Shown piece after piece: positions 40,772 through 41,506 of a stretch of DNA of 41,506 nucleotides. The DNA comes from Mycobacterium sp. 852002-51057_SCH5723018 (GTDB taxonomy: Bacteria; Actinomycetota; Actinomycetes; Mycobacteriales; Mycobacteriaceae), in contig NZ_LZIR01000007.1 in the NCBI RefSeq assembly GCF_001667035.1, positions 1-41,506 of the forward strand. The letters run 5' to 3'. The position numbers and the translations under genes are program-made. Position 1 is the stretch's first letter. The number at the start of each line of letters is the position of its first letter. The notes beneath the pieces are model-generated. The model searched no databases. It had not been told where the DNA came from and saw only the letters and a program-made list of their open reading frames with translations.

Positions 40772-41506
40772 CCTCGACCCGGTGCAGGTCGTCGCCGAGT
40801 TCGACGCGGCCACCGAATTCCGAAGCGGCCAGCGCCCGCCACTGTTCCTCTTGGCCGGGCACCAACGCCGGGACGTAGTGGGTCATCACCAGGGTGCCCA
40901 CGCCGGCGCGGGCCGCGCTCGCCGCCGCTTCCTCGACCGACGAGTGGTAGTCGCAGATGTCCTGGAGCCGTTGCTGCGGGATGTTGGCGACGATGTCCTT
41001 GCGGATCACGGTGTGCACCAGCGCGTCGGCGCCGGCCGCCAGCTCGTCGAGGCCGGCGCAGGGCACCGTGTCCCCGGCCAGCACCACCGCCGCCATGCCG
41101 GACTCGATGCGGAACCCGATGGTCGGCGCCACCGGCCGGTGATCGGTCGGGGCCACCCGGATCGATACCCCGTCGCGGTCCCACACCGGACCCTCGGTGT
41201 ATTCGTGCACCTCGACCGCGGGCGGCGCGTTCAGGTCGGCATGGTGGGCGATCCGGTAACCGATGTCGTGGCCGAACGCCTTGAGCGTCGCCTCGACCGT
41301 TTCCGCGGTGCCGGGCGGTCCGATGATCGGCAGCGGCGCCGGATCAGGCGCCAACGTGCTGATCCAACGGGTGATGAGCAGGTCGCCGAGGTCGCCGATG
41401 TGGTCGCTGTGCAGGTGGGTGAGCAGCAGCGCCGAAATTCCGGCCGCGCCCACCCCCGCCGCCGCGGCGCGCTGCAGCACCAAGACCAACTGGGTGATCG
41501 GCCGCC
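40755..41506 (-). CDS. Metallo-beta-lactamase-fold RNase Z-like protein, N-terminus cut by window
   Basis: At least 249 residues. The zinc-binding motif [12 protein letters not shown] (H-x-H-x-D-H) lies near the window edge, with VLAGDTVPC holding the bridging Asp and VMTHYVPAL the late His. These are the features of the ribonuclease Z / arylsulfatase-like branch. The frame continues to the window edge (reading R-P-I-T-Q before the first possible TTG start at 41489). The usual first strands (LGTGSP-type) lie outside, so this is a partial gene, not a truncated one. The Rv2407 homologue is annotated as RNase Z, which trims tRNA 3' trailers. Confidence 0.87.
   Translation of the reverse strand, partial: RPITQLVLVLQRAAAAGVGAAGISALLLTHLHSDHIGDLGDLLITRWISTLAPDPAPLPIIGPPGTAETVEATLKAFGHDIGYRIAHHADLNAPPAVEVHEYTEGPVWDRDGVSIRVAPTDHRPVAPTIGFRIESGMAAVVLAGDTVPCAGLDELAAGADALVHTVIRKDIVANIPQQRLQDICDYHSSVEEAAASAARAGVGTLVMTHYVPALVPGQEEQWRALAASEFGGRVELGDDLHRVEVNPRS

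Noticed and set aside
40755..41489. RNase Z-like gene as an N-terminally truncated pseudogene
   Set aside because: The frame stays open to the window edge and continues in family-like sequence; the missing part is simply outside the window.

Overview
The window is about 67% GC (by eye) and is clearly from a mycobacterium, probably a slow-growing non-tuberculous species. The evidence is MmpL/MmpS transporters, a FAAL-PapA-Pks lipid cluster, a PE-PPE-domain acyltransferase, a MIRU repeat, many GTG/TTG starts, and a backbone matching the M. tuberculosis Rv2425c-Rv2407 block. That block is inverted relative to H37Rv numbering. Locus equivalences are from memory and were not searched.

Left backbone (1-5383, + strand): the end of a VWA/CoxE-like gene, a decayed vapBC toxin-antitoxin relic on the - strand, then a tightly overlapping run nadD - rsfS - gpgP - octT - degV. 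gpgP and octT act in glucosylglycerate / methylglucose lipopolysaccharide synthesis. Between octT and degV sits a tandem 53-bp MIRU. Each unit encodes an 18-residue ORF chained to the next gene by ATGA overlaps.

Central accessory region (5380-31859): where H37Rv carries only eis between the degV and comEA homologues, this genome has about 26.5 kb of lipid genes. The core is papA - mmpL10 - PE-PPE acyltransferase - fadD (all -, each about 40 bp apart), divergent from one giant polyketide synthase of 3722 residues (+). Gene content and order match the trehalose polyphleate (TPP) locus of M. abscessus and M. smegmatis. The PKS is bimodular, KS-AT-KR-ACP / KS-AT-DH-ER-KR-ACP. Both ATs carry the malonyl-type HAFH signature, as expected for unbranched, periodically unsaturated phleic acids. 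The inferred route is: the FAAL activates and loads a fatty acid, the PKS extends it iteratively, PapA puts acyl chains on trehalose, MmpL10 exports diacyltrehalose, and the PE-PPE enzyme completes polyacylation outside the membrane. On one flank are a dihydrodipicolinate-reductase-like oxidoreductase and an MmpS/MmpL pair. On the other is a - strand operon of two acyl-CoA dehydrogenases and a pyridoxamine-oxidase-fold protein. Whether the flanks contribute to the same lipid is unknown.

Right backbone (32043-41506): comEA - comEC - holA (+), rpsT (-), then the coupled trio ATP-grasp / alpha-E / transglutaminase-like (Rv2411c-Rv2409c homologues), with a CAG/CAA polyglutamine tail on the first. 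Next come a divergent marR / membrane-protein pair whose promoters predict leaderless transcripts, and a metallo-beta-lactamase-fold RNase Z-like gene cut by the window edge.

No tRNA, rRNA, CRISPR array, intact insertion sequence or prophage was recognised.
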